Source: Rhododendron vialii
Lineage: Eukaryota > Streptophyta > Magnoliopsida > Ericales > Ericaceae
DNA length: 64,000 nucleotides
NCBI RefSeq assembly: GCF_030253575.1
Contig: NC_080560.1
Span: forward strand, 9,978,501 to 10,042,500
Direction of reading: 5' to 3'
In this document: positions 46,395 through 57,585 of the stretch, one piece after another
How the letters are laid out: every line of letters begins with the position of its first letter
Position numbering within the stretch: the first letter of the stretch is position 1
The notes under the pieces: generated by a model
The model's database searches: none
What the model saw: only the letters and a program-made list of their open reading frames with translations
Told to the model about the DNA's origin: nothing
Program-made: the position numbers and the translations under genes

Positions 46395-46794
46395 ACACAC
46401 ACACACATCACGGATCCAGTGAGGGATCCTTACCAGTCTACCGTGCGGACCTCCCCTTCTCCGATCGAATTGCGACGATCCGAGCCGCTCAATGTGTTCA
46501 GAACGTGATTTTAAGGGTACCCGCGAGAAATCAGCAAAAAAAATGATCGGGAAGGGCTTGATCCGAGCAGTTTTTACTGAACCGTTCAATAAAAAACTGC
46601 TCGGATCAAGCCCTTCCTGGTCATTTGTTTGCTGATTTCTCTCAAGTACCCTTAAAATCACGTTCTGATCACTTTGAGCGGCTCAGATCATCGAAATTTG
46701 CTCGAAAAATGGGAGGTCCGCATGGTAGACTGGTAAGGAATCCCTCATTGGATCCATGGTGTATGTGTGTGTGTGTGTGTATATATATATTTGC
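46395..46794. mobile_element. Foldback element flanked by an 18-bp direct repeat
   Basis: Arms of about 180 bp pair around the centre near 46580 (CTGCTCGGATCAAGCCCTTC on the right, GAAGGGCTTGATCCGAGCAG on the left, then ACCCTTAAAATCACGTTCTG and AGGTCCGCATGGTAGACTGG with few mismatches). The ends are AC/GT and AT runs. The words CCATCACCGAGATATATT at 46377-46394 and 46795-46812 are identical. A related locus at 57190-57225 reads CTATCACCATCATATATTGG without an insertion. The family is unassigned. Confidence 0.75.
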
Positions 46795-47550
46795 CCATCA
46801 CCGAGATATATTGATCCAACCTCGGGGTCGTGCAATCTTCACACTGTGCTCACATTCTCAATCATCACTCCCGAAGATTTTAGGGAAAATGACGGTCCAG
46901 TATATGTTTTGATAATTAATACCTGCCAAGAACAAGCTAAGAACATTTGTTAATGCTGAAAATGTCATTGGCAAGTATTAATTATCAAAATAAGTCATTG
47001 GCTTTCATTTTCCCTAGATTTTAGCTGGTTGAGATGATATTCATAGAAGCTTTCACGATCACGCTCACTCAGACACGCGCACACGAATTACATATGTGGC
47101 CTCGTTCCGGATTCTCAAAATAAGTATTTATTCCCATAGAAGTAGTTTTTTTTGGAATTAAATGTGATGTACTGTGAGAGAATGTCATATCTCGTAAAGC
47201 AGGAATAAGTACTTATTTTTTAAGAAGAGAATCTGGAACGGGCTAGGATCCAACCCCTCAATCACGTAATCCTTCAAAATATATAGCGCTACCGCTACCA
47301 ATCATCGCACTCCACTTGTGCTCTCATGAATTTTAATAGCTTGATGATATGTGTTTTAAATATACTTTTATATTCGTGCTCTCGCTTACACACGTACACA
47401 AAGATTATGTGACCAAGTCCAACCCACCGGACAGGACAATTATTCACGTTACATGGAAATGCCCAAGTTAGCCCAAGTTCCAGGGATGCTATCTTTTAAA
47501 TTTTTTTGGGCTTTGATTTCGTGCTCCATTAAAATGTTAAAGCACAAAGT

Positions 47551-47870
47551 CAGGTGGTGTTTGGCAGGCCTATTTTCACATTTTTGCATTTTTGGTGTTT
47601 GGCAGGTCTATTCTAAGAACTCATTCTACAAAACCCATTCAGAGATTTTGACAAAAGAAGCATAATCTCAGAATGAGCTCCAGACCTGTTTTTCACCATT
47701 TTACATTTTCTCATTTTTTATTAAACACTACTACTGTTCCAAAATACATTTTGCACATATATTCTAAACACTCTTTCATATTCCAAAACACATTCTGACC
47801 ATTATCCAAAAAGTCAAAAAAGCTGAAAATGAAAAGCTAAAAAGTAAGCTCCCAAACACCCCATCAACAT
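47551..47870. mobile_element. Possible MITE (GTGTTTGG ends)
   Basis: GGTGGTGTTTGGCAGG at the left and AGCTCCCAAACACCCC at the right form a short imperfect inverted repeat of the type seen in many plant MITEs. A GGTGTTTGGCAGG word is repeated at 47599. I found no target duplication. Confidence 0.4.
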
Positions 47871-47884
47871 CTAATATACTACTC

Positions 47885-48450
47885 CTTTTTTTAAGAGCAA
47901 AAAAATTTCATTAATCTTGAAATTGTTACAAGACTAATAGAAAAGTAAGGAAATAACATCATGTTTACAGAATAATCTTCTGCCCAATCCGAAACCCAAA
48001 ACCAGTGATTGGCAAGAAACCAATCAGAGGACACCTAATTGGGACAAAGCGTGCCTGAATAGACTGAAGCTCAAACACCCTAAATGAGTCTAAAGCCCAG
48101 ATCAGAACAATACAACACATAAATGGGCCAAGCCCAGCCCAAACACCACAATCAAACCTAACCCCACCACCAGTCCGCCCTCCACAACCAAACCACCAGC
48201 GACCGACACCCCAGCACAACCACCAGCAGCACCAACGCCAAGCAGCAAAGCCCAGGACAACGGCCAAACAACCACGCCAAGCCCCCGACGCCGTTTGGCC
48301 ATACCAGAAAACACTCAAGAGTGAACCAGCCGGGGACCGCACGAACCTCGCCCCCCAACCCCAAGACCACACCTCGCCGTTGAGCAAAACCAGTTACACC
48401 AAGTACTTTAAAAAACAAAAACACACATTCCAATTTCCTTCTCATTCTTC
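47885..48450 (-). mobile_element. Possible LINE 3' end
   Basis: On the minus strand the segment ends with TTAATGAAATTTTTTTGCTC followed by A-rich sequence, which resembles the 3' tail of plant LINEs. Upstream is an unusual C-rich stretch (on the plus strand) with open frames in several phases. The predicted Trp/Gly/Val-rich peptides match nothing I recognise and are probably by-products of base composition. Confidence 0.35.
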
Positions 48451-50260
48451 AACTTTGAAAAAGACTGCCAATGATATGCAAACATTAAGGGAAAAAGAAT
48501 ATCCAAATTCAAATTATATCTCTTCAACCATCTATTGTTTATGTATATTTTGAGGTAAATATTCGGAGAACAATCCATCATCCGCAAGCAAGAGACTCAA
48601 TCAATTCAGGGCAAAGCTTCATATGGACTGGTTCATCGATCACGTGAATTGATAGTATGTGGACAAGAGTCGAACCCTAAAAAGGCTTCCTTATAACCTT
48701 CAGTGTGCAAATGACTATCACTGCACCAACCAAGGGGATTTCTTGACTTAAATTTTTACAGTTTTAGAAGTAAATTAAAATATTGAAACATATACCAACT
48801 TCATCTATACGGAAGTATATATTAAGCGCCTTACTTTGTTCATGAGAAAAGCTCTTAGAGCACCACGTGGCATAATCCTAATTTGTTTATATTTTCTATT
48901 TTAAATATGTCCGCAAAGTATCTTATAATGACTAGATTTGTTAGCTCATTCAAGTTTTATGATCTATTGAATTAGTCAAGCTCATCAAAAGGAAAGTGGC
49001 TAACTTATGCTGAAAACTTTGAATACAAGATCCTCATAATGTTATCCAACGGACCATTATAGAAGGTTGATATTTATTTATTTCTTGACCAACGAAGGTA
49101 GATATACAGATAGAATAAGTTTATAAAGAACAAGATGAGTCACAGAAAAACATCAAAAAAAACCAATCAAAAGATGGTAGTAGCATCAAAAGACCAGCAA
49201 CCAACAAATACTTTTGCAGGGCGAAAACAGATTTCTACGGAGGAGGATCACTATCTAAAATGGCTAATCCAGAGTAAAAAGGTTTCCTCCATGGCGGGGT
49301 CTCAATAGCGTTGAATGCACGCAGCCTCACTCCGCAAGTAGAGGACATATCACTCCGCAAGTAGAGGACATACCATCTACCAAAGCAAAATCTAGATGAA
49401 GATCATTAATCAAATACTTTTGAATACTGATAAGCAGAATGGTTAGAAAAGACATAGTTGCAACATATTCCAATGTCATAGAACAAACTGCTACTGCCAT
49501 TTGAGACAACTAAATATGTACAGTTGCAACACGAAGAAGGTAAACTGGTGGTAAAAGGAATGAGAGGTCATGAAAAAAGAACCTGGCTCCATCATGAAGG
49601 AGTTGCTCCATATCAAGTTCGCAGAATCTTTGGTGGTCCAAGAAATGGTCTTGATGTTGGGTAGAACTGGATTTCGGAACACTTTCAAATCCAATCCATC
49701 AAACTAAACCCTTTAGCTCAGCTCAAGCTTGGTTTGAAGCAACTTTAGCTCAGCTCGTTACAAAATAATCAAGCTCGAGATCAGCTTGAAGGGACATGCA
49801 TAGAGCATTTGACAATTAGACTAAGATAGGAGCCAAGGGAAAAACATGAGCTTCAGGGTTGCAAAGTAAAAATTAACTTATGAAAAAAACAAAGAAAGAA
49901 ATTAAACGTAGAACAACATGTGCTAATACATTCCTAAGATATGTGTAAGAGATAACCTATTTAGTATAATCAGCCACACATCAGATAGTTATCAGTACAT
50001 ACCATAGCAATGGAAGGATTACTTTTGTTTGTGTGCACATTGACAAAATGTTGAGAATCTGGGTCCAGACATGGTTTTAGTTAGCAATTTACTTTCAGTC
50101 TCCAAGGAAGAACAAGTGATTTTGTTTCCCAAATACTATTGCTTAGACCAGCATTCTTCAAAATTGTTGCTCTGTCACAGTGTCATCTTTATCCTTTGCT
50201 CTCTTAGAGTTTGGAAGCATAGCATCGCAAAGGAATCAACTGCCCCTAGAAGACGCCATT
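48451..50260. other. Intergenic and 3' flank of family-2 gene
   Basis: No gene is recognised. From about 49705 the sequence matches the downstream flank of the other family-2 genes (30340-30910 and 55090-55700). This includes the CAGACATGGTTTTAG...AAGAACAAG stretch that also abuts the 43757 junction. Confidence 0.5.
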
Positions 50261-51358
50261 TCATGGTTTCACTAAAACTAGGGATTCCATGAAAGTATCA
50301 GCGGTAAATGCATCAGAACTCCCGGTATATCCAGTATTTGTCAAAGTTTTGGTCTTACAGTCGTAACAAAGTAGCCGTTTGTAATTGTCACTCATCAATA
50401 GCAGAACTTCGCCATTTTTCCTAAATCCTACTATCTGATCCAACACTCCTGGATGATTAATATTGTATAATTTAGCCCAAGATTCTGCAACTCCGTATTC
50501 TTTCATCACCCACATTCCACAAGAACCATCCTCGGGTTGTCCATAACATAACACCGCCAGTGATTCTCCATACGACATAATGGACAGGCACAATGGGCTT
50601 TCACTAACTAGAGCGGCAGGCATCATCATCTGTGAGAATGCTAGAGAACCCATATTGAACAACATTATAAAACTGCTTAGACCATTCACCACTCTCCCGT
50701 CGAATGCAATCCAATGTATGGCTCCATTAACAAAAGCCTGTACGCAATCAAAACGCGCAAGGTGATGTGGATGACCAACAGAAGCGATGGATCTCCATGA
50801 TCCTGTGCCTTGTGTGTAAAGCTCAACCTTGGAAGGAAATTTTCCCTGCTCTATATCCGCCTTCTCGAAAAGAATACAGACCAACATGTACTCATGCGTA
50901 GTGGGGTGGGCACCAAATCCCAAAACAAAAGGCGGAGGAGAAGTTTCTGGCTGAGAGGGCATGGGAAGAGTTACTGATTTCCTAACTAATGGATTCCATA
51001 GAATAATACACGGTGGCGAAGTGGTATCAACCATACAAAGCAACCCATTACAATTACCCACTCTTCTTTTATGCCCAGGTGAAGTACTCAAAGGAGACTC
51101 CAGTTCGACGAACTCATCGCCAAAATTTTCATCGCCATGGCACAACAGATAGCGCTCTCTGTTGTCACTAAAGGTGTAAGTCGTAAGGAGAAGGTTTTCG
51201 GTGTTTGTTTTGCTGTGGTTGAGGTGTTTGCCGATGAAACTAGGGCTTGTTATGAGAGAGTACCATGTTTTGCATACGGATGTGAATCGAATCAGAGATT
51301 CTACGGGTAGTCTTACGAGAATCTCAGCTAAAAGTTCAGTTGGTATATAGTCCGACAT
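50261..51358 (-). CDS. F-box protein with F-box-associated domain, family 2
   Basis: Intact 365-aa protein of the CPR1/At3g06240-like F-box class, probably an SCF substrate receptor. The F-box is residues 3-44 (DYIPTELLAEILVRLPVESL, FTSVCKTWYSLITSPSF). The FBA region has CNGLLCMVDTTSPPCIILWN, PLVRKSVTLPMP, FVLGFGAHPTTHEYMLV, KVELYTQGTGSWRSI, FVNGAIHWIAFD, MLFNMGSLAFS, MKEYGVAESWAKLYNI, NGEVLLL, LLCYDCKTKTL and ends ESLVLVKP. I start at MSDY (51358). The longer frame to 51409 reads into a predicted leader intron (51364-51457, acceptor TTACAG just before GATTAATG). The start is thus five bases into the second exon. Confidence 0.92.
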   Translation of the reverse strand: MSDYIPTELLAEILVRLPVESLIRFTSVCKTWYSLITSPSFIGKHLNHSKTNTENLLLTTYTFSDNRERYLLCHGDENFGDEFVELESPLSTSPGHKRRVGNCNGLLCMVDTTSPPCIILWNPLVRKSVTLPMPSQPETSPPPFVLGFGAHPTTHEYMLVCILFEKADIEQGKFPSKVELYTQGTGSWRSIASVGHPHHLARFDCVQAFVNGAIHWIAFDGRVVNGLSSFIMLFNMGSLAFSQMMMPAALVSESPLCLSIMSYGESLAVLCYGQPEDGSCGMWVMKEYGVAESWAKLYNINHPGVLDQIVGFRKNGEVLLLMSDNYKRLLCYDCKTKTLTNTGYTGSSDAFTADTFMESLVLVKP

Positions 51359-51363
51359 TAATC

Positions 51364-51457
51364 CTGTAATAAGACGATAATATTGGTATCGGGAAAAAAC
51401 GAAAAACAAAAAGCGTAGGTTTTGAGAAAGAGGGGAAAGTTGGGCATAAGAACTTAC
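51364..51457 (-). other. Predicted 5'-leader intron of family-2 gene
   Basis: On the minus strand GTAAGTT (donor, 51457 downward) and CTTATTACAG (acceptor, ending 51364) bound 94 bp. Equivalent pairs occur at 33179-33260, 45002-45142 and 56828-56936, always with the acceptor 5-13 bases before the ATG position. Conservation of both sites while the interior varies in length (82-141 bp) supports a real intron. Confidence 0.7.
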
Positions 51458-51569
51458 AGAACTTGTGATGATCGATTGAAGCCCTAGGTTCGATTCGTCT
51501 CAAGTTTCTATGATTTAACCCCGCATTTGATGATCAAATACACAGCATAACTGAGAGAGAGAGAGAGAG

Positions 51570-52620
51570 AGCTTTCCTTCGTTTTCCCCAAAATTTTCGC
51601 GTTTATTCGGGAAACTTTCATTTCGCCTCCTGAACTTTTATTTCAACCACAAAATATAGGCATTTGTCGTCTAAATCCGTCCAATTTCTAACGGAAGCTG
51701 TAAGAAAGAACATACACGTATGAGCATACGCAACTGAAATTAGGAAACGTATTAATCTATAGGTATTGTTGTTCAAGTTGAACACTAAACTCACACACTC
51801 TAGATTTAGGTATCTTCTAGAATATGCATGACTTAAGTTCATTGATTGATCGATACCATATGCTTTATATAATGTTAGGTTAGGGCACCCTTAATCTGTT
51901 TTAAAAACTTTATAGTTTCCATCTATTTTAGAAAGTTAAAAACTACATAATGAAAAATAGTGAGTAAGCAAAGAGCCTTTGAAACCACCATTAATCTCAT
52001 AATGGAAGTGGGTAATCCTTAATCACCCATTTGACTAAGTGAGCCCTTAAAAATGTTTCTTACATAACTCTGCCATGAATCAGCTTTTGTGTTCAAGAGT
52101 AGCAGGTGTGTGTTTCTCATGTAGTTTCAATAGCTTTTGCGATGCGAACATCTTCATTCTTGGATATATACGTGATGCGTTGTCGTGCTCTTCATCAATG
52201 TCTTGCTTGTATTTTCATTGGTGAAAATTGCAGTGGAGGAAGCCTTTTATGCTTGATTAGCCCTTTTAGAGGGTAGGTCTCCTCCATTGAAACATAATTT
52301 TAACCCTTTAAGAGAGTAGGCCTCCTCCATTGAAATATAATTTTTCACCCTGCACAACTATTTGTTGGTTGCTGGTCTTTTGATAGTACTACCATATTTT
52401 GCTGGTGTTTTTACGCTTTTCTGTGATACATCTCGTTCTTATAAATTATTCTATCTATACATTTCCAATAAAATTATTTCTATCTATACATAGAAGATAC
52501 AAAGAAGCAGTTATATATCTTGACATCAAACATATCTCGAAAAACACCAACTGGGGCCAAAATAGTTGTGACTTGCTGCTACATGGTACAAAAGCCAACA
52601 AATGATAGTGCGAACAATGC
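51570..52620. other. Intergenic with F-box 3'-flank relics
   Basis: No gene is recognised. The segment 51620-51990 matches 33470-33930. The segments 52065-52215 and 52260-52390 resemble the 3' flank of the 2935-4116 gene (4160-4310 and 5575-5670). A short tandem copy of TAGGCCTCCTCCATTGAAA lies at 52270-52345. Confidence 0.5.
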
Positions 52621-53034
52621 CTGACTGGTTCTATTTTTTTGTGAGGAGTCCCATGCGGATCCCCTTTTGTAGAGTCTATCTCCTCAGGGTCCTTTTTAAG
52701 GATGCATTTACAATTTTGTCCATTTGAAATTTGAATTCTTGGTGTGAATTCCTTGGTGGATTCACACCCCCAAAAATCCAAGAATTCACGCCACAAAAAA
52801 AAGGTGTGAATTCTTTTTTCCCGTCAAAATAGGCGGCCTTCCACTCACAAATTTGAACATTGGATCTAAAACTCTGGAATAGCAGACCTGAGATTCCATG
52901 TTCCCGTTGCAATTTTCTCACGAATCAAACCAGATTCCAGTTGCAAAGAAATGATTGAACACTAAAATACAAAAATACACAAACAGCTTCGGCTCAAATC
53001 AGAAGCTAACCCAATTATTCGGCTCAAATAAGCT

Positions 53035-53410
53035 TCGCCGCCGCCGCCGCCGTCTTCCTCCTCAGCTTTTCCGCCAACATTGACCATCTCTACGGCAACA
53101 ATAAGCACCTTCTCTCTTTCGTAGGCCCTCGTCATCCGTCATCCGACACCTCCACAACAACCGCCGTTGCCGAGATAGGTGAGGTTGAGATCGAGCGACG
53201 ACGGAGGGAGGGGGATGGCCGTGTACAGTGGCGGTGCGTAGCTGGAGGACTCGATGGTGCTGCTCCTGTGACAACGCGTCATTCCGTTAGTAATCAGTCC
53301 AGCGAGAGTACTCGCGAGAGAGAGTGGTTGTTGTGCGGGGGGTGAAGAGGAGCGACGATGAGCGGGGTAGTCTGGGCAGATCACTTAAAACGAGGCCTGG
53401 AAGGGTATAG
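53035..53410. other. GC-rich island with (GCC)n run, gene fragment possible
   Basis: A GCCGCC run near 53036-53052 opens a stretch that is clearly more GC-rich than its surroundings and open in several frames on both strands. None of the translations shows a domain I recognise. It may be a decayed 5' end of a gene or a captured fragment. Confidence 0.35.
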
Positions 53411-53564
53411 TGAGACGCGCGCGGGGGCTGGACGGGTAGGCAAGTACAAAATAGGGCTGGACGGGTAAGAACCCCTATGATAATGTTGCTGAATGTATAA
53501 TTCGGTAGCAGATCCAGTCAAGTGTGCTATGGTCAAGTTTGGTCCAGTTTTGGGCTCTTCCCAG

Positions 53565-53855
53565 GCCGACAATAATGATCGGAACCATTCACTTTTTAGA
53601 GCTTGTTGAAAGCATTAACCAGGTCGAAAATCAGGTTGATCCAATACCATTTTATATGATTTAGATATGCATTAAGTTTTGTATAAAAACAAGTGTGCAA
53701 CACTGGATTCTAACCCATGTAAAACAATTATATGAAACTTAATGCATATCGAAATCATATCAAATGGTATCGGATCAACGTGATTTTCAATGTGGTTAAT
53801 TTTCTCGATGAGCTCTAAAAAGTGAACGATTCTAATCATTGTCGTGCATAGACTT
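53565..53855. repeat. Inverted repeat about 290 bp
   Basis: GACAATAATGATCGGAACC and CACTTTTTAGAGCT at the left are mirrored by AGCTCTAAAAAGTGAACG and ATTCTAATCATTGTCGTGC at the right. Between them CATATCGAAATCATATC pairs with GATTTAGATATGC. Single-arm relatives occur near 15020-15120 and 23950-24040. It is probably a MITE, but the ends are unresolved. Confidence 0.65.
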
Positions 53856-54479
53856 GCTACAAAAAAAATGCAAAAACCAAGGCAAACCAACTAAATAGAA
53901 GAGCATATTCCATGAATTCTGCAAAGTGAAGGAGGGAGGAAGCTTGCAACGAATGCCTCGAAGGGACTCTACTGCTACCTCCCTAGAGCCACGACCACAT
54001 GAAAGATGCTTGTTAGAAAAGACAAGACTACCAGTGGAGAAACCACAATTTCAACTTGACAAACCCTTTCTGAAAATCTACCATCCTTTGTTTGATTAGA
54101 GAGAGTATAAAAGCAACATAAAGGTAATAATAGCAATATGAAATGGGAACTGTTCTGAATAATCTAAAAGTTAATTACAGCACATCATCACTGCATCCTT
54201 CTTAATGACATCCTAAGCATTAACAAGAATTATTTCCCCCCAAGTTTAGGATTGAAAATGGTAAAAACTTCCATTATTTTACCAGGCCTGAAGACAAGAC
54301 ATTTTTTTAACTATTAAACCACAAGAACTTCACTTTGCATAGATCCAGTTATTATAATGATAAAGAATAAAAGGAATTGATATATCTAACTATTTGAATG
54401 CATTGCAAAAAGCTTATCGAAATCATCATATTCGACCAGACAACTAATAGGTAGTAAATCATGAAGCAATCAGTTCTCT

Positions 54480-55701
54480 TTCACTTACCACTAGTTCTAT
54501 TACCTAGTTGCTTCATACCTAGCCCGGACACAACACCAAAATGGCACATACAATCGGACACGACATGGATACATACTTGAAGTTCAAAACAAAGTATTTG
54601 GTGTAATTATGCAAACAAACTTGCAACCAAAACAAAACTCTGATCCTTAAAATAATTTTGAAGAACATCTTCAAAGTTTTCAACACATAAATTCCATGCT
54701 TCACCAAGTAATTAGAAAATGCAATAGCAGATTTCAATGGCACTAGTTGTTATTCTTTACTGTCACAGTCATGAATGCCTACAGAAATTTAATGGGTAAG
54801 GGTGCAATCTACTTTCATTGCAGTAAGTTCAATGGGAAAAAAAACAACAAAGGATGCCAAATCACTCATACCGAAAGATTTTGGAAACAAAATATCTGAG
54901 GAGCAAGGTAACCTCTAACGAAACACGGGCACCACAATTTAACATCATAGTCGTGCTTGACACTGCAATTGACAAGTGTTAATTGTCGACACTCCAAGGA
55001 CATGGGTCGAACACATCATATCATTTTTCCAACAGCAAGGAAACAAGGACATGCTAGGGTTGTAAAGCAACGTATTAAGATGCTTGAGCATGTACGTTTA
55101 GTACCTGAGCTGAAATCTCTGCTTAAGCTTGGTTTGAAAAAAAGCAACTTTAGCTCAGCTCGTTACAAAATAATCAAGCTCGAGATCAGCTTGAAAGTGA
55201 CATGCATAGAGCATTTGACAATTAGACTAAGATAGGAGCCAAGGGAAAAACATGAACTTCAGGTTTGGAAAATTAAAAATTAACTCGTGAAAAAAAGAAA
55301 GGGGAATCAAGTATAGGGCAACACGTGCAAATACATTCATAAGATACGGTTAAGAGATAACCCAAGTACCCAACTAGTATAATCAACAACACATCACATA
55401 TTTATCAGTACATACTAATATAGTATAGCAACAGTACGATTGCTGGTGTTCGTATGCACATCGACGAAATATTGAAATTTTGGGTGCAGACCTGGTTTTG
55501 AGCAGTGATGTACTCTCGGTCTCCTAGAAGATCAACTAGATATCTTGATTTGGTTTCCCAAATCTTTTGTTAGACCAACATTCTTCAATTGCCACTCTTT
55601 CAGCTTATTCCTTTGCTCATTCTTCAATTGCCGCTCTTTCAGCTTATTCCTTTGCTCTCTTGGAGTTTGGATGCATAGCATCAAAAAGGAATCAACTACC
55701 C
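54480..55701. repeat. Duplicated 3' flank of the last family-2 gene
   Basis: Colinear with 29575-30910, with small indels. A 38-bp near-perfect tandem repeat (TTCAATTGCC.CTCTTTCAG plus CTTATTCCTTTGCTC) lies at about 55584-55658. No gene is recognised. Confidence 0.65.
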
Positions 55702-56814
55702 CTAGAAGAAACCATTTCCTGGTTGCACTAAGACTAGGGATTCCATGAAAGCATAAGAGGACAATGGAAATGAATTCCCGGTATATCCAGAATTTGCAAA
55801 AGTTTTGGTCTCACAGTTGTAACAAAGTAGCTGGTTGTCACCTGTCCACGCCAGAACCTCACCATTTTCCCTAAATCCTCTTATCTGCACCAACATTCCG
55901 GGAAGAGTAATATTGTATAATTTAGCCCAAGATTCTTCTACTCCGTATTCTTTCATCACCCATAAACAAGAAGAACCCCCCGTCGTCCTTCCATGACATG
56001 ACACCGCCAGTGATTCTCGATATGACATAATGGACAGGCGCAATGGGTTTTCACTGACTAGAGCGCCAGGCATCATCAAAACAGAGAATGCTTGAGAACC
56101 CATATTGAACAACATTATCAAGCTAGGGATACCATCCGCATCGAAAGCCCTCATGTCACGTGCAATCCAGTGTACGGATCCATTAACAAAAGCCGGAAAC
56201 CAATCATCACACGGAAGGTAATGCGGATGACCAACAGAATGGATGGATCTCCACGATCTTGCGCCCTGGGTGTAGAGCTCAACCTTGGAAGGAAATTTCC
56301 ACCGCGCAACATCCGCCATCTCGTAAAGAATAAACACCACCATGTTTTCACGAGTCTTGGGGTGGGCACCAAATCCCAAAACAAATCTACGATGAGAACT
56401 TTGTGGCAGAGAGGGCATGGGAAGAGTAACTGATTTCCTAATCGATGGGTTCCATAGAATAATACACCCCGACAAACCGCCATCGATCATGCATAGCAAA
56501 CCACTGTAACTAGCCACTATTCTTTTATGCCCAATTTGGGTACTCAAGGGAAACTCCAGTTCAGAGAACTCATCACTAAATTTTTCATCGCCACGGCACA
56601 ATAGATAGCGCTCTTCCTTTTTAACAAAGTCGTAAGTCTTAAGGAGAAGGTTTTCGGTGTTTGTTTTGGTGTGGTCGAGGTGTTCGGCAACGAAACTAGG
56701 GCTTGTTATCAGTGAGTACCATGATTTGCATACGGATGTGAATCGAATTAGAGGTTCGACGGGTAGTCTTACGAGAATGCCAGCTAAAAGTTCAGTTGGT
56801 ATGTAGTCCGACAT
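55702..56814 (-). CDS. F-box protein with F-box-associated domain, family 2
   Basis: Intact 370-aa protein starting MSDYIPTELLAGILVRLPVE. The F-box is residues 3-44 (FTSVCKSWYSLITSPSFVAE), followed by the FBA signature GLLCMIDGG, IILWNPSIRKSVTLPMP, FVLGFGAHPKTRENMVVF, KVELYTQGARSWRSI, FVNGSVHWIARD, MLFNMGSQAFSVLMMPGALV and MKEYGVEESWAKLYNI. It is the most diverged family-2 copy (for example YSGLLCM for CNGLLCM). It ends VLVQPGNGFF, five residues beyond the VLVKP stop shared by the others. A leader intron is predicted at 56828-56936. It is probably an SCF substrate receptor with unknown target. Confidence 0.92.
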   Translation of the reverse strand: MSDYIPTELLAGILVRLPVEPLIRFTSVCKSWYSLITSPSFVAEHLDHTKTNTENLLLKTYDFVKKEERYLLCRGDEKFSDEFSELEFPLSTQIGHKRIVASYSGLLCMIDGGLSGCIILWNPSIRKSVTLPMPSLPQSSHRRFVLGFGAHPKTRENMVVFILYEMADVARWKFPSKVELYTQGARSWRSIHSVGHPHYLPCDDWFPAFVNGSVHWIARDMRAFDADGIPSLIMLFNMGSQAFSVLMMPGALVSENPLRLSIMSYRESLAVSCHGRTTGGSSCLWVMKEYGVEESWAKLYNITLPGMLVQIRGFRENGEVLAWTGDNQLLCYNCETKTFANSGYTGNSFPLSSYAFMESLVLVQPGNGFF

Positions 56815-57285
56815 TGTTCCTAACTTCCTGTAACAAGAAGATACTACTTAATATCGAGACAATTGGAACAAAAACAAACCCTAGGTTTCGAGAAAGAGGG
56901 AAAAGTTGGATATTCGAACTTGACATAAGAACTTACAGTGGTGATGATCGATTGAAGCCCTAGCTTTTATTCTGTAGTCTTTGATCGTTCGATTCGTCTC
57001 AATTTCTATGATTTAACCAAGCATTTCAATGATCAAAGACAGTAATAAGTAGTAACTGAGGCGAGAGAGAGCGAGAGCAAGAGCGAGAGCGAGCGAGCGC
57101 GCGCGCCAGCACCGGAGAGCATTTCGCGTTTATTCCGAAAGTTGGGCTTTAGGCACCCCCTATGGCCAGCCCATGTTCTCCATAAGTAGGCCTATCACCA
57201 TCATATATTGGTCCAACCCAAACGGTAATGTTCACAGGCACTCCTTGGTAGGGGTGGTGTATACACGGGCCGAGTCAGTTTTTGG

Positions 57286-57556
57286 CCCGAAATCAGCACC
57301 CCGACCTGATCATGTCAGGTAAGAATGTTTGGGCCCGTAACCAAACCGTGTAGCTGGTAAAAACCATCTGTGAGACTAATTCTTTACTTCGAGTTGGGTT
57401 GGGCTGGTTGGTTGGGTCGTTGGTGTTTTGCCCAAGCCCGGCACCCAACCCGGTCATGTCAGGTAGGAATGTTTGGGCCTGCAACCGAACCAACTGCCTG
57501 TGAGACCAATTCTTTACTTCAAGTCGGGTCGAACTGGTTAGTTGGGTTGGACCAAA
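57286..57556. repeat. Tandem duplication, two copies of about 120-130 bp
   Basis: GTCATGTCAGGTAGGAATG with TTTGGGCC, and later GAGAC.AATTCTTTACTTC with GGGTTGG-type words, occur twice in the same order (about 57294-57420 and 57437-57551). Confidence 0.75.
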
Positions 57557-57585
57557 AATAGATTGGGTTTATGTAATTAGAATTT

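Noticed and set aside
46380-46912. Two open frames of about 95 codons on opposite strands with similar peptides
   Set aside because: They are the two arms of the foldback at 46395-46794 translated in mirrored frames, not genes.
47965-48387. 140-codon Trp/Gly/Val-rich minus-strand frame
   Set aside because: Other frames of the same C-rich stretch are open too and the peptide shows no domain. The composition explains the lack of stops.
52620-52930. Inverted-repeat element around TGAATTC/GGATTCACACC words
   Set aside because: The repeats are short and irregular, and neither clear arms nor a target duplication could be traced.
9540-57060. Self-incompatibility S-locus with pollen F-box genes
   Set aside because: Clusters of FBA-type F-box genes recall SLF arrays, but no S-RNase or other pistil gene is present. 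The proteins look like the general CPR1/At3g06240-like class, so linkage to an S-locus is unsupported.
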